Part shown: piece by piece, positions 6,781 through 14,168 of the stretch
How the letters are laid out: each line of letters begins with the position of its first letter
Position numbering within the stretch: position 1 is the stretch's first letter
The notes under the pieces: generated by a model
Seen by the model: the letters and a program-made list of their open reading frames with translations, nothing else
Told to the model about the DNA's origin: nothing
Databases searched by the model: none
NCBI GenBank assembly: GCA_002391425.1
Contig: DGEZ01000004.1
Coordinates: forward strand, 1 to 14,766
DNA from: Micrococcales bacterium UBA3913
GTDB lineage: Bacteria > Actinomycetota > Actinomycetes > Actinomycetales > Microbacteriaceae
Reading direction: 5' to 3'
DNA length: 14,766 nucleotides
Translations under genes and position numbers: made by a program

Positions 6781-7541
6781 ACACGGCCACCAGAGAGGCC
6801 CCCGCAGTGCAGACGCAGACGCCCCTGATCGACGTAGACCACGTCGACGTCTACTACGGAGCCTTCCATGCTCTGCACTCCGTGAGTTACCGGATCTTCC
6901 CCGGGGAGATCGTTTCCCTCCTCGGCGGGAACGCGAGCGGGAAATCCACCACCATGAAGACGTTGCTGCGCATCGTGCGCCCGCGGTCCGGGAGCATCAC
7001 GCTCGACGGCCAGGACGTCTCGCGTTGGAATACCGAGGATGTCGTGCGACGCGGAATCGCCTCCGTGCCGGAGGCCCGCCGGGTCTTCCCCGAGCTGAGC
7101 GTGGAGGAGAACCTCCTCGTCGGCGGATACACCCGGCGATTGAGCCGTGGCCAGTTGCTCAAGCAGGCACGTCAGCAGTACGAGATGTTCCCCCGGTTGG
7201 GGGAGCGCAGGCGGCAGCAGGCGGGAACTCTCTCTGGCGGGGAACAGCAGATGCTCGCGTTCGCGCGTGCCCTGATGTCCCAGCCGAGGCTGATATGCAT
7301 GGACGAACCGACCATGGGCCTGGCCCCGATCGTCGTCGAGCAGGTGCTCGAATCCATCGAGCGCATCAACCGGGAGCTGGGCATCGCCGTGTTCATGGTC
7401 GAGCAGAACGTCGAGCTCGCCCTCTCCATAGCCCACCGAGGATATGTGCTGGCACACGGCGTGGTGGAATTGGAGGGGTCGGCGGCCGAACTGAAGGCCG
7501 ACCCGGATGTGCAGCGGGCGTACATGGGGTTCCGGCTGTAG
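6777..7541 (+). CDS. livF: LivF-type ABC importer ATPase
   Basis: A 254-residue second ATPase, started at the ATGA overlap with AGGAGG six bases upstream. Recognisable LivF features are Y-Y-G near residue 27, the signature L-S-G-G-E-Q-Q-M-L-A, Walker B L-I-C-M-D-E-P-T-M-G-L-A-P and the family-typical V-E-Q-N in place of the switch histidine. Walker A reads G-G-N-A-S-G-K-S-T, where the family has G-A-N-G-A-G-K-T/S, so the fourth position is Ala instead of Gly. The normally invariant V-P-E-G-R-R-V-F is V-P-E-A-R-R-V-F. The catalytic Lys and the Walker B Asp/Glu are intact. It is the last gene of the importer operon and converges on the SDR gene with a 23-bp gap. Confidence 0.9.
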   Translation: MNTATREAPAVQTQTPLIDVDHVDVYYGAFHALHSVSYRIFPGEIVSLLGGNASGKSTTMKTLLRIVRPRSGSITLDGQDVSRWNTEDVVRRGIASVPEARRVFPELSVEENLLVGGYTRRLSRGQLLKQARQQYEMFPRLGERRRQQAGTLSGGEQQMLAFARALMSQPRLICMDEPTMGLAPIVVEQVLESIERINRELGIAVFMVEQNVELALSIAHRGYVLAHGVVELEGSAAELKADPDVQRAYMGFRL

Positions 7542-7549
7542 TCAGCGCA

Positions 7550-7562
7550 GGCGCCCCGCGCC
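7550..7562. terminator. Possible GC hairpin in the convergent gap
   Basis: GGCGC-CCC-GCGCC forms a 5-bp stem with a 3-base loop in the 23-bp gap between the stop codons of the LivF-type and SDR genes. It could act on both strands, but it is short and has no T-run on either side, so it is only a weak candidate. Confidence 0.22.
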
Positions 7563-7564
7563 GC

Positions 7565-8233
7565 TCACCCCTCGTTGCGCGGCCGGACCCACAACTCCGT
7601 GATCTGGGAGTCGCCGGGGGCGGTGACCACCCAGCGGACGGCCTCGGCCACGGTGCGCGGGTCGCTCTTCTGGGTGTATCCGCCGCCGTCCCGATCACCG
7701 CCCGGAGTCTGAGTTGGTCCGGGAGAAACTGTGCTCACCCGGATGTTCTCCGGCGCCAGGTCGTGGCGCAGCCCGTCGGCAATCGCCAGGAGCGCGTACT
7801 TGCTCGCACTGTAAATCGTGTGTCCGGGGACGCTGCGGCGGCCTGCCCCCGAGTTGATGAACACGATGTTCGCCTCCGCGCGCCGCAGCGCAGGAAGCAG
7901 CAGTCGGGTCAGCTCCGCGGGGGCAAAGACGTTGGTCTCGAAGTGCTTCTGCCAGTCCTCGTACTGTGCGTCCTCCACGGTGTGGCGTTCGAACACGGCG
8001 GCTGCGTGCACGAGAACATCCACCCGGTCAAAGGATGCGGCCACCGAGGCAAGCGCGGCGTTGTCGCGCAGATCCACGGTGTGGGGGACCACGCCGGCGT
8101 CGCGGGCAAGCGCGGCAAGGTTCTGCTCGTTCCGGCCCAGGCCGTGCACCTCGTGGTCGGCAGAAAGATTTCGCGCGATCTCGCGGCCGATACCGCTGCT
8201 GGCACCAGTGACAATCGCGATGGGGGTGCTCAT
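7565..8233 (-). CDS. Short-chain dehydrogenase/reductase (classical SDR)
   Basis: A 222-residue soluble NAD(P)-dependent oxidoreductase with a single Rossmann domain. The cofactor motif T-G-A-S-S-G-I-G is at residues 9-16, and V-D-L at 53-55 contacts the adenine. H-A-A-A at 76-79 replaces the usual N-N-A-G. The catalytic tetrad is complete: Asn101, Ser128, Tyr141 and Lys145 (Y-S-A-S-K). It is followed by the family's P-G motif (S-P-G-P-T-Q-T). The length is slightly below the usual 240-260, so the substrate-binding loop is short. The ATG overlaps the stop of the URO-D gene by 4 bp (8230-8233), indicating co-translation. The likely reaction is oxidation or reduction of an alcohol/ketone in the same pathway as its operon partners; the substrate is unknown. 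Confidence 0.9.
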   Translation of the reverse strand: MSTPIAIVTGASSGIGREIARNLSADHEVHGLGRNEQNLAALARDAGVVPHTVDLRDNAALASVAASFDRVDVLVHAAAVFERHTVEDAQYEDWQKHFETNVFAPAELTRLLLPALRRAEANIVFINSGAGRRSVPGHTIYSASKYALLAIADGLRHDLAPENIRVSTVSPGPTQTPGGDRDGGGYTQKSDPRTVAEAVRWVVTAPGDSQITELWVRPRNEG

Positions 8234-9261
8234 GAGTTACTCCGTCCCGCCTGCGCGAAAGCGCGCAGGTCTGTGTCGTTGAGGAATCGGGGCGGCAGCG
8301 CGCACGAGGGGGTCAGCAAGAACGGGCGCGAGCCGAGCTCCTCCCGGGTGCGGGCCACCTGGGCGGCGATCTGCGCCGTGTGTCGGCCGTCGAAGAGCTC
8401 CCGCTGCACCCCGCCGACCACGATCGGAGCCGAGGGGTGCTCGGCGATGTCCCGTAGGGAGGGGTTCTCCCGGCCGAACGAGTCCCAGTTCAGTGCCTGA
8501 ATGGGCCAGTCCAGGAACCACTCGGGATGCGCGGTGTCCGTGCACGTATGCAGTATCGCTCGTCCACCGATGCTCTCCAGGAGCTGGCGGTCGTACTCGG
8601 TTGAGTACGTGTCAAAGGTGTGCTTGTCCGGGGTGATCAGCGGATTCGCGGTCCCCGTCAGCGCGTAGAAAATCCCGTCAGCACCGGCGCTGATCAGGCG
8701 CGTGGACAACTCGATGAGCGTCTGGAGCGCCGCCTGGAGAGCCCCATGGATGAGCTCCGGTGTGGTGTGCCAGAAGTCCTCGATCCCGAACGAGGCGCCG
8801 CGGCCCCACACCGGGCTCGGCGTGATCGGAAGGCCCACGGTTTGCAGCACCGTCGTCAACGGGGAGAAGATGGTGAAGTACAGCGGAGTCTCAGGCAACC
8901 CTGCCCGCAGTTCGCGCACCACAGCCTCCTGCTCGGAGATGACCTCCGGGTGAGTGGGGGATGAGAGGTCTGCGAGCTGTTCCAGACGCTGGTACGGGGT
9001 ATCGATCAGGCGCGGCACATCCGCCCCGAGGTAGTCGGCGGGATCGTATCGTGCCCCGTAGAGCTCAGAGAAGAGCACTCCGCGCGGATTGATCTTCACC
9101 CAATCCCACTCCCACTGCCGCGTCTGCGCGATGGTCGCCTGGGCGAAGGCGTGGGGGTCGTATTCGAGGCTCGGGTAGTGGTGCCAGGCGCTCACCGGGG
9201 GGTGGCCGTGGCCCGGGTTCGTGAGAGATTCGGGCAATGGACTCGCCAGCTGGGATGTCAT
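8230..9261 (-). CDS. Uroporphyrinogen decarboxylase (URO-D) superfamily protein, methyltransferase-like
   Basis: A 343-residue protein from the ATG at 9261, which has AGGAG five bases upstream; an in-frame GTG at 9366 has no ribosome site. It has a TIM-barrel URO-D fold pattern. W-H-H-Y-P opens the barrel, then W-D-W-V-K-I-N-P-R-G, Y-F-T-I-F-S-P-L-T and S-A-G-A-D-G-I-F-Y follow. The N-terminal substrate motif of haem-pathway HemE (R-Q-A-G-R-Y) is missing. Instead it carries H-T-C (His238, Cys240) and a distant Cys320 in T-P-S-C-A-L-P-P. This layout resembles the H-x-C-x(n)-C zinc site described for MtaA/MtbA-type corrinoid-dependent methyltransferases. A haem role is therefore unlikely; a zinc-dependent methyl or related transfer is possible. 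It is the middle gene of a three-gene reverse-strand operon with the flavoprotein and SDR. Confidence 0.85.
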   Translation of the reverse strand: MTSQLASPLPESLTNPGHGHPPVSAWHHYPSLEYDPHAFAQATIAQTRQWEWDWVKINPRGVLFSELYGARYDPADYLGADVPRLIDTPYQRLEQLADLSSPTHPEVISEQEAVVRELRAGLPETPLYFTIFSPLTTVLQTVGLPITPSPVWGRGASFGIEDFWHTTPELIHGALQAALQTLIELSTRLISAGADGIFYALTGTANPLITPDKHTFDTYSTEYDRQLLESIGGRAILHTCTDTAHPEWFLDWPIQALNWDSFGRENPSLRDIAEHPSAPIVVGGVQRELFDGRHTAQIAAQVARTREELGSRPFLLTPSCALPPRFLNDTDLRAFAQAGRSNS

Positions 9262-9340
9262 ATCGTCTCCTGTTCTCCGAAGATTTTCCCTGCGGGGAAC
9301 GGCCGGGCCAACTCCGTGCGACATCTGGCGCAACACTTCG

Positions 9341-9353
9341 CGCACCTCGTGCG
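9341..9353 (-). other. Small hairpin in the flavoprotein/URO-D gap
   Basis: CGCAC-CTC-GTGCG gives a 5-bp stem and 3-base loop in the 117-bp gap between the flavoprotein stop (9379) and the URO-D start (9261). There is no T-run. It could influence message processing between the two genes, but it may be chance in this GC-rich sequence. Confidence 0.25.
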
Positions 9354-9378
9354 GAACCTCAGTCACCAGGGGAAGCAG

Positions 9379-11361
9379 TTAGCCCTCGGCCAGACTGCGG
9401 ACGATGCGATCCGTCTCGATGAGCATCGTCGGGTCGCTCCCCGGTATGGGGCTGATCATCGTGTCCCCCAGGAAATCCTCCAGGGGGATGCCCGCCAGCC
9501 ACAGCCTCGCGTTTGCGGTGCCATCGGAACGTATCGCCCGCCCGGTGGGGATGTCGACGGTGAACGCGTGGCCTGGGGTGCCGTCGCCGTGCTGGAACAC
9601 CGTGGCCGAGCCAGTGCCGACGAGATCGCGCACGAAGGGGTCCGTACTCGCGGAGGGGTCCGGCTGGTGCATCCATGCCTCGACGAGGTACCGGCTGCAC
9701 ACGGGAGCGTCGATCTGCGCGGTTTGGACCTGGTACCCGTCGGGCCCCGCGGTAACGGTGGGCTGGCCGCCGAGGAACGAGACGACCCCGGCCTCGATGA
9801 GTGCGAGCAATTCCCGAGTGCGCCGGGCAGGTGGACCCGAACCGATCATCCCGCCGAAACGAATGAGGCTACGGTAGCTGCCCTGGTGTGAGGTGGCGGT
9901 GAGGCGCCCGCCTCGGGCGAGCAGGTGAGCGAGCCTGCGGGCCGCGCTGAACTCCCACAGGGCGACCCGGCGGATGCTGTCCGCACCCTTGTCCGCCTCG
10001 CGCAGGTCCTCGTCGATGGCCTGCGCCAGGACACCGGTGAGCTGGGCCACTGGTGTCGGCTCCGTTGGATGTCCGGGTTCCCCAGAACGCCGGTTCAGGT
10101 GCATACGCAGCGGGTCCATGATCTTGAGCGGCAACGCGTCGGCGATACCGGGCACGGTTTCCGCCAGTGCCGCGTGGAGCGCACCGAGGGTGCCCTCCGT
10201 GTGGTCGATCACCTGCACAATCTCGTCGAGGGGGGCATTCGCGGCCCCCGGATCGTGCCGGATCAGCTCCCGGATCGCCGCCTCAGCGGCATCACGGACA
10301 ACCTCAGGCCAGAACTCGCTGTCCAGGTCGATGCTGCCGGGCAGCTGGCGCTCCCGGTCCAGTCGTTTAAAGGCGCGACGTGTGCGCGGCAGTGCTCCCG
10401 GCGGTTGCAACCCGCCGTAGACGCTCTTCGGGAAGTACGGGTATCCCCGCCAGGAGGTGGCCAGGATGTGCGGCTCGCGTCCGCTGGGGGTGTACCGGAG
10501 GCGGTGCGGCCGCTCTGGATCCTCCTGGTACGCCCCGCCACGGCCCAGGGTCAGCAGCGTGATCGCATCGAAGAACCCCATCCCCAGCCCGCGCACAATC
10601 ACAGTCTCGCCCGCGGGCAGCTCGGAGAGGTCCTGGTCGATGGGGTTCGCGGGGGCGACCCAGTGCAGGGCATGGGTGTGCGCGGCCTCGAGACCGGAGG
10701 CATCCTGCTGGTGGGGGAACGAATCCAGCCAGCCCAGAGCCGCAACTGTCGCATCCACGCGCAGCACCGCTCCGGAGCGCAGCACGACCTCGTCCTGGTC
10801 CTGGCCGGGTCGGAAGCCCACAGCCCGATCCGAGTGTTCGATCACGGTGACGCGGGCAGGAAGCGTGTCCCGCGCCACGCGGTACACCCAGCGCAGGTAC
10901 TGGCCGAACAGAGCCCGGCTGGGATGCGAGTCGGGTCTCAGCTGCGCGAGCTCCGCGCGCCACGGCGCGATCGTTTCCGCTGTCGGCGGATACTTTGCAA
11001 AAAGTTCAACATGCTCGCGGGGGAACGCCCGCGCATCCCAGCTGGCGGGGTAGGTGGTGCTGAGAATGCCCCACTCGTAGAGGGTCGGTCCGGCGCGAAC
11101 CGGGGACTGGACGCTACTGCCCTCCTCCGGGAACAGGGTCACGGCGCCGGCGAGGGTGTTCATGCACAGCAGCGGGGTCTGATCGGTGCGCCATATGCGA
11201 CCGGCGCCCAGCTCGCTGTCGTCCACAAGGTGAACGGTGAGGGCGGGCCTGCTGGGGTCGGCTGCCCAGACGGCTCCGATTCGCTCCAGCAGGGAGATTC
11301 CGCGCGGCCCTGCCCCGACGATAGTGAGCTGCCTCGTACCTGTGCTTTGTGTACCAACCAT
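9379..11361 (-). CDS. FAD/NAD(P)-binding oxidoreductase (NAD_binding_9-like)
   Basis: A large 660-residue flavoprotein. The N-terminal dinucleotide-binding motif is V-G-A-G-P-R-G (residues 15-21) followed by L-L-E-R, characteristic of the FAD/NAD(P)-binding family containing the G-x-G-P-x-G-x-x-x-x-E-R pattern. A V-A-A-L-G-W segment (206-211) resembles the second FAD contact. G-L-G-M-G-F-F-D (258-265) looks like a second nucleotide-binding loop. A C-terminal W-L-A-G-I-P (621-626) fits the closing strand near the flavin. No signal peptide is seen, so it should be cytoplasmic. These proteins are related to N-hydroxylating and Baeyer-Villiger type monooxygenases, but the reaction is generally uncharacterised. 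AGGA lies ten bases before the ATG. It is first in the reverse-strand operon and diverges from the AhpD-like gene. Confidence 0.85.
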   Translation of the reverse strand: MVGTQSTGTRQLTIVGAGPRGISLLERIGAVWAADPSRPALTVHLVDDSELGAGRIWRTDQTPLLCMNTLAGAVTLFPEEGSSVQSPVRAGPTLYEWGILSTTYPASWDARAFPREHVELFAKYPPTAETIAPWRAELAQLRPDSHPSRALFGQYLRWVYRVARDTLPARVTVIEHSDRAVGFRPGQDQDEVVLRSGAVLRVDATVAALGWLDSFPHQQDASGLEAAHTHALHWVAPANPIDQDLSELPAGETVIVRGLGMGFFDAITLLTLGRGGAYQEDPERPHRLRYTPSGREPHILATSWRGYPYFPKSVYGGLQPPGALPRTRRAFKRLDRERQLPGSIDLDSEFWPEVVRDAAEAAIRELIRHDPGAANAPLDEIVQVIDHTEGTLGALHAALAETVPGIADALPLKIMDPLRMHLNRRSGEPGHPTEPTPVAQLTGVLAQAIDEDLREADKGADSIRRVALWEFSAARRLAHLLARGGRLTATSHQGSYRSLIRFGGMIGSGPPARRTRELLALIEAGVVSFLGGQPTVTAGPDGYQVQTAQIDAPVCSRYLVEAWMHQPDPSASTDPFVRDLVGTGSATVFQHGDGTPGHAFTVDIPTGRAIRSDGTANARLWLAGIPLEDFLGDTMISPIPGSDPTMLIETDRIVRSLAEG

Positions 11362-11487
11362 CGTCCAGCGATCCTAGCCCGGGGAACGCCCCGCGGAGGA
11401 GTCGCGTGACTTTGTGTTTCACCCTTTGCGTGCATTTCGCCTCCCGGCACGTAGTGTGGGACTCGCAGCAGACAGTGCGGAAGGACA
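11362..11487. promoter_or_regulatory. Divergent promoter region, flavoprotein / AhpD-like gene
   Basis: This 126-bp gap between two divergently transcribed genes must contain both promoters. It includes a 5-bp hairpin, CGGGG-AACG-CCCCG (11380-11393), within the flavoprotein leader. A reverse-strand TAGGAT box (11370-11375) lies only nine bases before that gene's ATG. No convincing -35/-10 pair with 16-18 base spacing was found for either direction. Confidence 0.4.
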
Positions 11488-12786
11488 ATGACCGTGACCG
11501 AAACTTCCTGGGACCTCATCGATCAGCTCGCTGGCGTGGATGCACAGCATCCGCTCGCCGCCCTGCGCCGGCATCGGAGCGTGGCGGTCGCCAATGCGCA
11601 GGAGAGCTTCCGGGCGCTGTTCGAACCGGATGACTCCACACACCTGGGGCTCGCCGATCGTTACGCCGTTGCGGTACTGGTCGCCGGGTTACACGATTTC
11701 ACGACCGCGGAGAGCTTCTACCGGGACCTGCTCTCCGACGCGGCCACTCCGGAGGTCGTGAATGTGGTCGCTGCGATCGCGCGGCGCAATGTGATTGCGG
11801 GGCCAGCGGGCACCTACCGCGAGCCCGGCCTGTCCGGAGAATCCCGCCCGGTTCCGGGCCTGCGGGTGACGGAACAGGAGCGTGAGACGCTCGGAGCCCG
11901 CCTGGTGGTCGCGCTCGCCTGGGCGCAGTTACTCGTCGTGCACCCCCGGGACTCGCGTCCTGAGGTGATCGCTGCCCTCCTCGATGAGGGCTGGGATGAG
12001 GATGGTCTGGTCAGCCTGGCCCAGCTGGTCTCGTTCCTGGCTTTCCAGTTGCGGGTTGCCTGGGGCGTGGGCACCCTCGCGGGCACGGTGGAGTCCGTGG
12101 AGAGCACCCCCGTGCCGATTGACCCGGAGGCGGAGGAGGTCGTGTTGCACGGGGTGTCCCCGCGCGTGCGCACGTACCCGACGCTCGCCCGACCGGACAC
12201 GTTCGTGCGTCACGACCTGGGCTGGGTGCCGTGGATCGCGCCCCTGAGCGAGGAAGACCTCACCGCGCGACACCGCGAGGCGCTCGTCGAACCCATCCGG
12301 GCGAAGAACCCGTACTTCCGCCTGCTGGTGCGCGACCCGGATGCCCTGGAAGCACGCACGCTGACAGACAACGACATTTTCTTCAACACCACGGACGGCA
12401 TCGGGCGCGCAGAACGCGAGCTAGCGGCCACCGTGACCTCTCGGGTGAATGGCTGCGTGTACTGCGCGTCGGTGCACTCCCAGCGGGCAGCCGATGAGTC
12501 TGGGCGGGGAGAAAACGTGGATGCGCTGCTGCGTGACGGGTGGCGCGCCGACCTGGGTGACGCGGTGTGGAACGCGATTGCGCGAGCATCCCGCGACCTC
12601 ACGGGTACGCCGCTGCGCTTCACGGCGGACGCTGTCGAGCAGCTTCGGGGTGCTGGCCTGAGCGATCTTGACATCCTGGATATCGTGAATGGGGCGGCGT
12701 TCTTCAATTGGGCGAATCGGCTGATGCTTGGACTGGGGGAGCCTCAGGTGCCGAGGCGTTTCCTGACGGGCTCCTCGATCGGTTAG
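11488..12786 (+). CDS. Two-domain CMD/alkylhydroperoxidase (AhpD-like) protein
   Basis: A 432-residue protein made of two CMD-fold halves. The C-terminal half (about 285-432) has the AhpD-type redox site E-R-E-L-A-A, then N-G-C-V-Y-C-A-S-V-H: Glu311, Cys323, Cys326 and His330. This is the disulfide/proton-relay set of alkylhydroperoxidase-like enzymes. The N-terminal half (about 8-200) keeps the helical pattern (D-L-I-D-Q-L-A-G, L-A-D-R-Y-A-V-A-V-L-V-A) but has no C-x-x-C, so it is probably structural or substrate-binding. It resembles the pair usually described as Avi_7170-type CMD and Avi_7169-type alkylhydroperoxidase proteins joined in one chain (from memory). The ATG at 11488 lies only two bases after AAGGA; the in-frame GTG at 11494 has better spacing and may be the real start. 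A peroxide or reactive-intermediate removal role is inferred. Confidence 0.85.
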   Translation: MTVTETSWDLIDQLAGVDAQHPLAALRRHRSVAVANAQESFRALFEPDDSTHLGLADRYAVAVLVAGLHDFTTAESFYRDLLSDAATPEVVNVVAAIARRNVIAGPAGTYREPGLSGESRPVPGLRVTEQERETLGARLVVALAWAQLLVVHPRDSRPEVIAALLDEGWDEDGLVSLAQLVSFLAFQLRVAWGVGTLAGTVESVESTPVPIDPEAEEVVLHGVSPRVRTYPTLARPDTFVRHDLGWVPWIAPLSEEDLTARHREALVEPIRAKNPYFRLLVRDPDALEARTLTDNDIFFNTTDGIGRAERELAATVTSRVNGCVYCASVHSQRAADESGRGENVDALLRDGWRADLGDAVWNAIARASRDLTGTPLRFTADAVEQLRGAGLSDLDILDIVNGAAFFNWANRLMLGLGEPQVPRRFLTGSSIG

Positions 12787-12877
12787 GAACACGGGTGTGC
12801 CGCCCGCGTGTGGACGCGAGGGGGTAACGGCGCGGCTCGTGGGAGCGTCACCGGGGAAACTTCCGGGTGGTTTCCTC

Positions 12878-12883
12878 TAATAT
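12878..12883 (+). promoter_or_regulatory. -10 box of a probable leaderless promoter for the DedA gene
   Basis: TAATAT (12878-12883) ends seven bases before the ATG at 12891, so transcription would start at or next to the start codon. This matches the TAnnnT arrangement of actinobacterial leaderless messages, and no Shine-Dalgarno precedes the ATG. A recognisable -35 is lacking; GGAAAC (12855-12860) is at 17-base spacing but does not resemble TTGACA. Confidence 0.45.
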
Positions 12884-12890
12884 TCACCTG

Positions 12891-14168
12891 ATGGATACAG
12901 CGGCAGTGGTGGACGATTCGGGACTTGGCCTGGTTGCCCAGTGGGCGATATCTCTCATGGAGTTCCTCCGGGAACCGGGAGCAGGTGTCGCGATCGCCCT
13001 GGAGAACCTTTTCCCCCCGATCCCGAGTGAGGTGATCCTGCCGCTGGCGGGTTTCGTGGCTAGCCAGGGCACGCTAAACATCTGGCTGACGATTCTGTGG
13101 ACCACGCTGGGGTCGATTGTCGGGGCGATGGCACTGTACGGCCTGGGCGCCTGGCTCGGCCTGCCCCGGTTGCGTGCGATCGCCGATCGCTTGCCCGGGA
13201 TGCGCGTCGAACACATCGACCGGACCGTCGACTGGTTCGAGCGCAACGGCGGCAAGGCCGTGTTCTTGGGGCGTTTCCTCCCGCTTTTCCGCAGCCTGAT
13301 CTCGATTCCTGCAGGCATCGTGCGCATGAGCATCCCACTTTTCTTGATGTTGACGGCGGCCGGCAGCCTGATCTGGAACACGATCTTCATTGTTGCTGGC
13401 TATGTGCTGGGGGAGCAGTGGAAACTCGTCGAGGAGTACGCGGGCTGGCTGGATGTGGTGCTCATCGGTGTGCTGTGTGTATGGATCGTCTGGTTCCTCT
13501 CCCGCCGAGCCGCCGCGCTGTGGCAGCTGGCCCGCCGTAGCGGCAGACTGTGGGTCGCGGAGCGCCGGCGGGCTCTTTCCCCAGTACGCGCCTGGCGGCG
13601 TAGGCACCCAGCCTGGTCCAGGGGTTTGGGCGTCCTCGGTGGGGTCGCGTGTGTGGCTGCCGGAGGTGTTCTCCTCGCCCGGCCGCTCACCGCCACGGTG
13701 GTGGCGACGGTGTGCGTGGGTGTGTTCGGGGTTCTGTGGGCCGTGCTCTACGCGGCTGGCGCGTTGTCCCGTGGTGACCACGAACGGTTGGGGCGCCGCT
13801 GGCAGCGGGTTGTCCTGCGGGTGGCCGTGATCACCCTGGGCGTGGTGATTGCCGCGCTCGTCGCGGTGTTCTTCGAGGGCGCAACGGCCGTGCTGCCGCG
13901 TGTCACGGCCGTCCTGTGTGCGTCCGCGATGGTTGTGTGGGCGTCCTGGTCGTGGATGCGCCGGGTCGAGGTACTGCGCGTCGTGGTGCGAATGCTGTGG
14001 GCCACTTCGGCTATCGTGATTGGTTTGCTGCTGTGGTGGTGGCCTGACCTCGGGGTGATCGTTTTCGGGTGGTGCGTGGCGCTGGGGTTGATCGCTGTGG
14101 GCATGTGGGACCTGTGGCGTATCGTTCGGGCTCGGCCGGCTGCACGCACGTACCCGCGCAGGAGGTGA
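12891..14168 (+). CDS. DedA-family membrane protein with C-terminal HdeD/DUF308-like domain
   Basis: A 425-residue polytopic membrane protein. Residues about 15-205 form a DedA domain: E-N-L-F-P-P-I-P-S-E (38-47) and G-R-F-L-P-L-F-R-S (127-135) followed by I-P-A-G. These supply the acidic and arginine residues (Glu38, Glu47, Arg128, Arg134) expected for this transporter/flippase-like family. A basic cytoplasmic linker (204-245) leads to a second membrane region of about six helices (246-412). Repeated patterns there, such as G-G-V-L-L-A-R-P-L-T and G-L-L-L-W-W-W-P-D-L-G-V-I-V-F-G, look like the HdeD/DUF308 family. Ordinary DedA proteins have about 200 residues, so this is a fusion. DedA proteins are linked to lipid-carrier recycling and membrane homeostasis. 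The ATG was chosen over GTG 12867 because of the leaderless promoter. It overlaps the lipase gene by 4 bp. Confidence 0.85.
   Translation: MDTAAVVDDSGLGLVAQWAISLMEFLREPGAGVAIALENLFPPIPSEVILPLAGFVASQGTLNIWLTILWTTLGSIVGAMALYGLGAWLGLPRLRAIADRLPGMRVEHIDRTVDWFERNGGKAVFLGRFLPLFRSLISIPAGIVRMSIPLFLMLTAAGSLIWNTIFIVAGYVLGEQWKLVEEYAGWLDVVLIGVLCVWIVWFLSRRAAALWQLARRSGRLWVAERRRALSPVRAWRRRHPAWSRGLGVLGGVACVAAGGVLLARPLTATVVATVCVGVFGVLWAVLYAAGALSRGDHERLGRRWQRVVLRVAVITLGVVIAALVAVFFEGATAVLPRVTAVLCASAMVVWASWSWMRRVEVLRVVVRMLWATSAIVIGLLLWWWPDLGVIVFGWCVALGLIAVGMWDLWRIVRARPAARTYPRRR

Noticed and set aside
6758..8500. Forward open frame of 580 codons across the LivF, SDR and URO-D genes
   Set aside because: It is Arg/Gly/Pro/His-rich low-information sequence overlapping three well supported genes on both strands.
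9364..9366. GTG 9366 as start of the URO-D gene
   Set aside because: No ribosome site; ATG 9261 has AGGAG five bases upstream and the extra 35 residues are not family-like.
9925..11409. Forward open frame of 494 codons opposite the flavoprotein
   Set aside because: It mirrors the flavoprotein codons, lacks motifs and has no ribosome site.
12789..12811. Possible terminator after the AhpD-like gene
   Set aside because: ACAC-GGG pairs with CCC-GTGT only with a two-base bulge and there is no T-run.
12855..12875. GGAAAC...GTTTCC inverted repeat before the DedA gene, considered as ECF sigma promoter or operator
   Set aside because: Six-base arms with a 9-base centre are weak, and the -10 spacing fits the leaderless TAATAT box better; kept only as a note.
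13074..13781. Reverse open frame opposite the DedA gene
   Set aside because: Composition is His/Gln/Pro-rich with no recognisable domain; the forward strand encodes conserved membrane domains.
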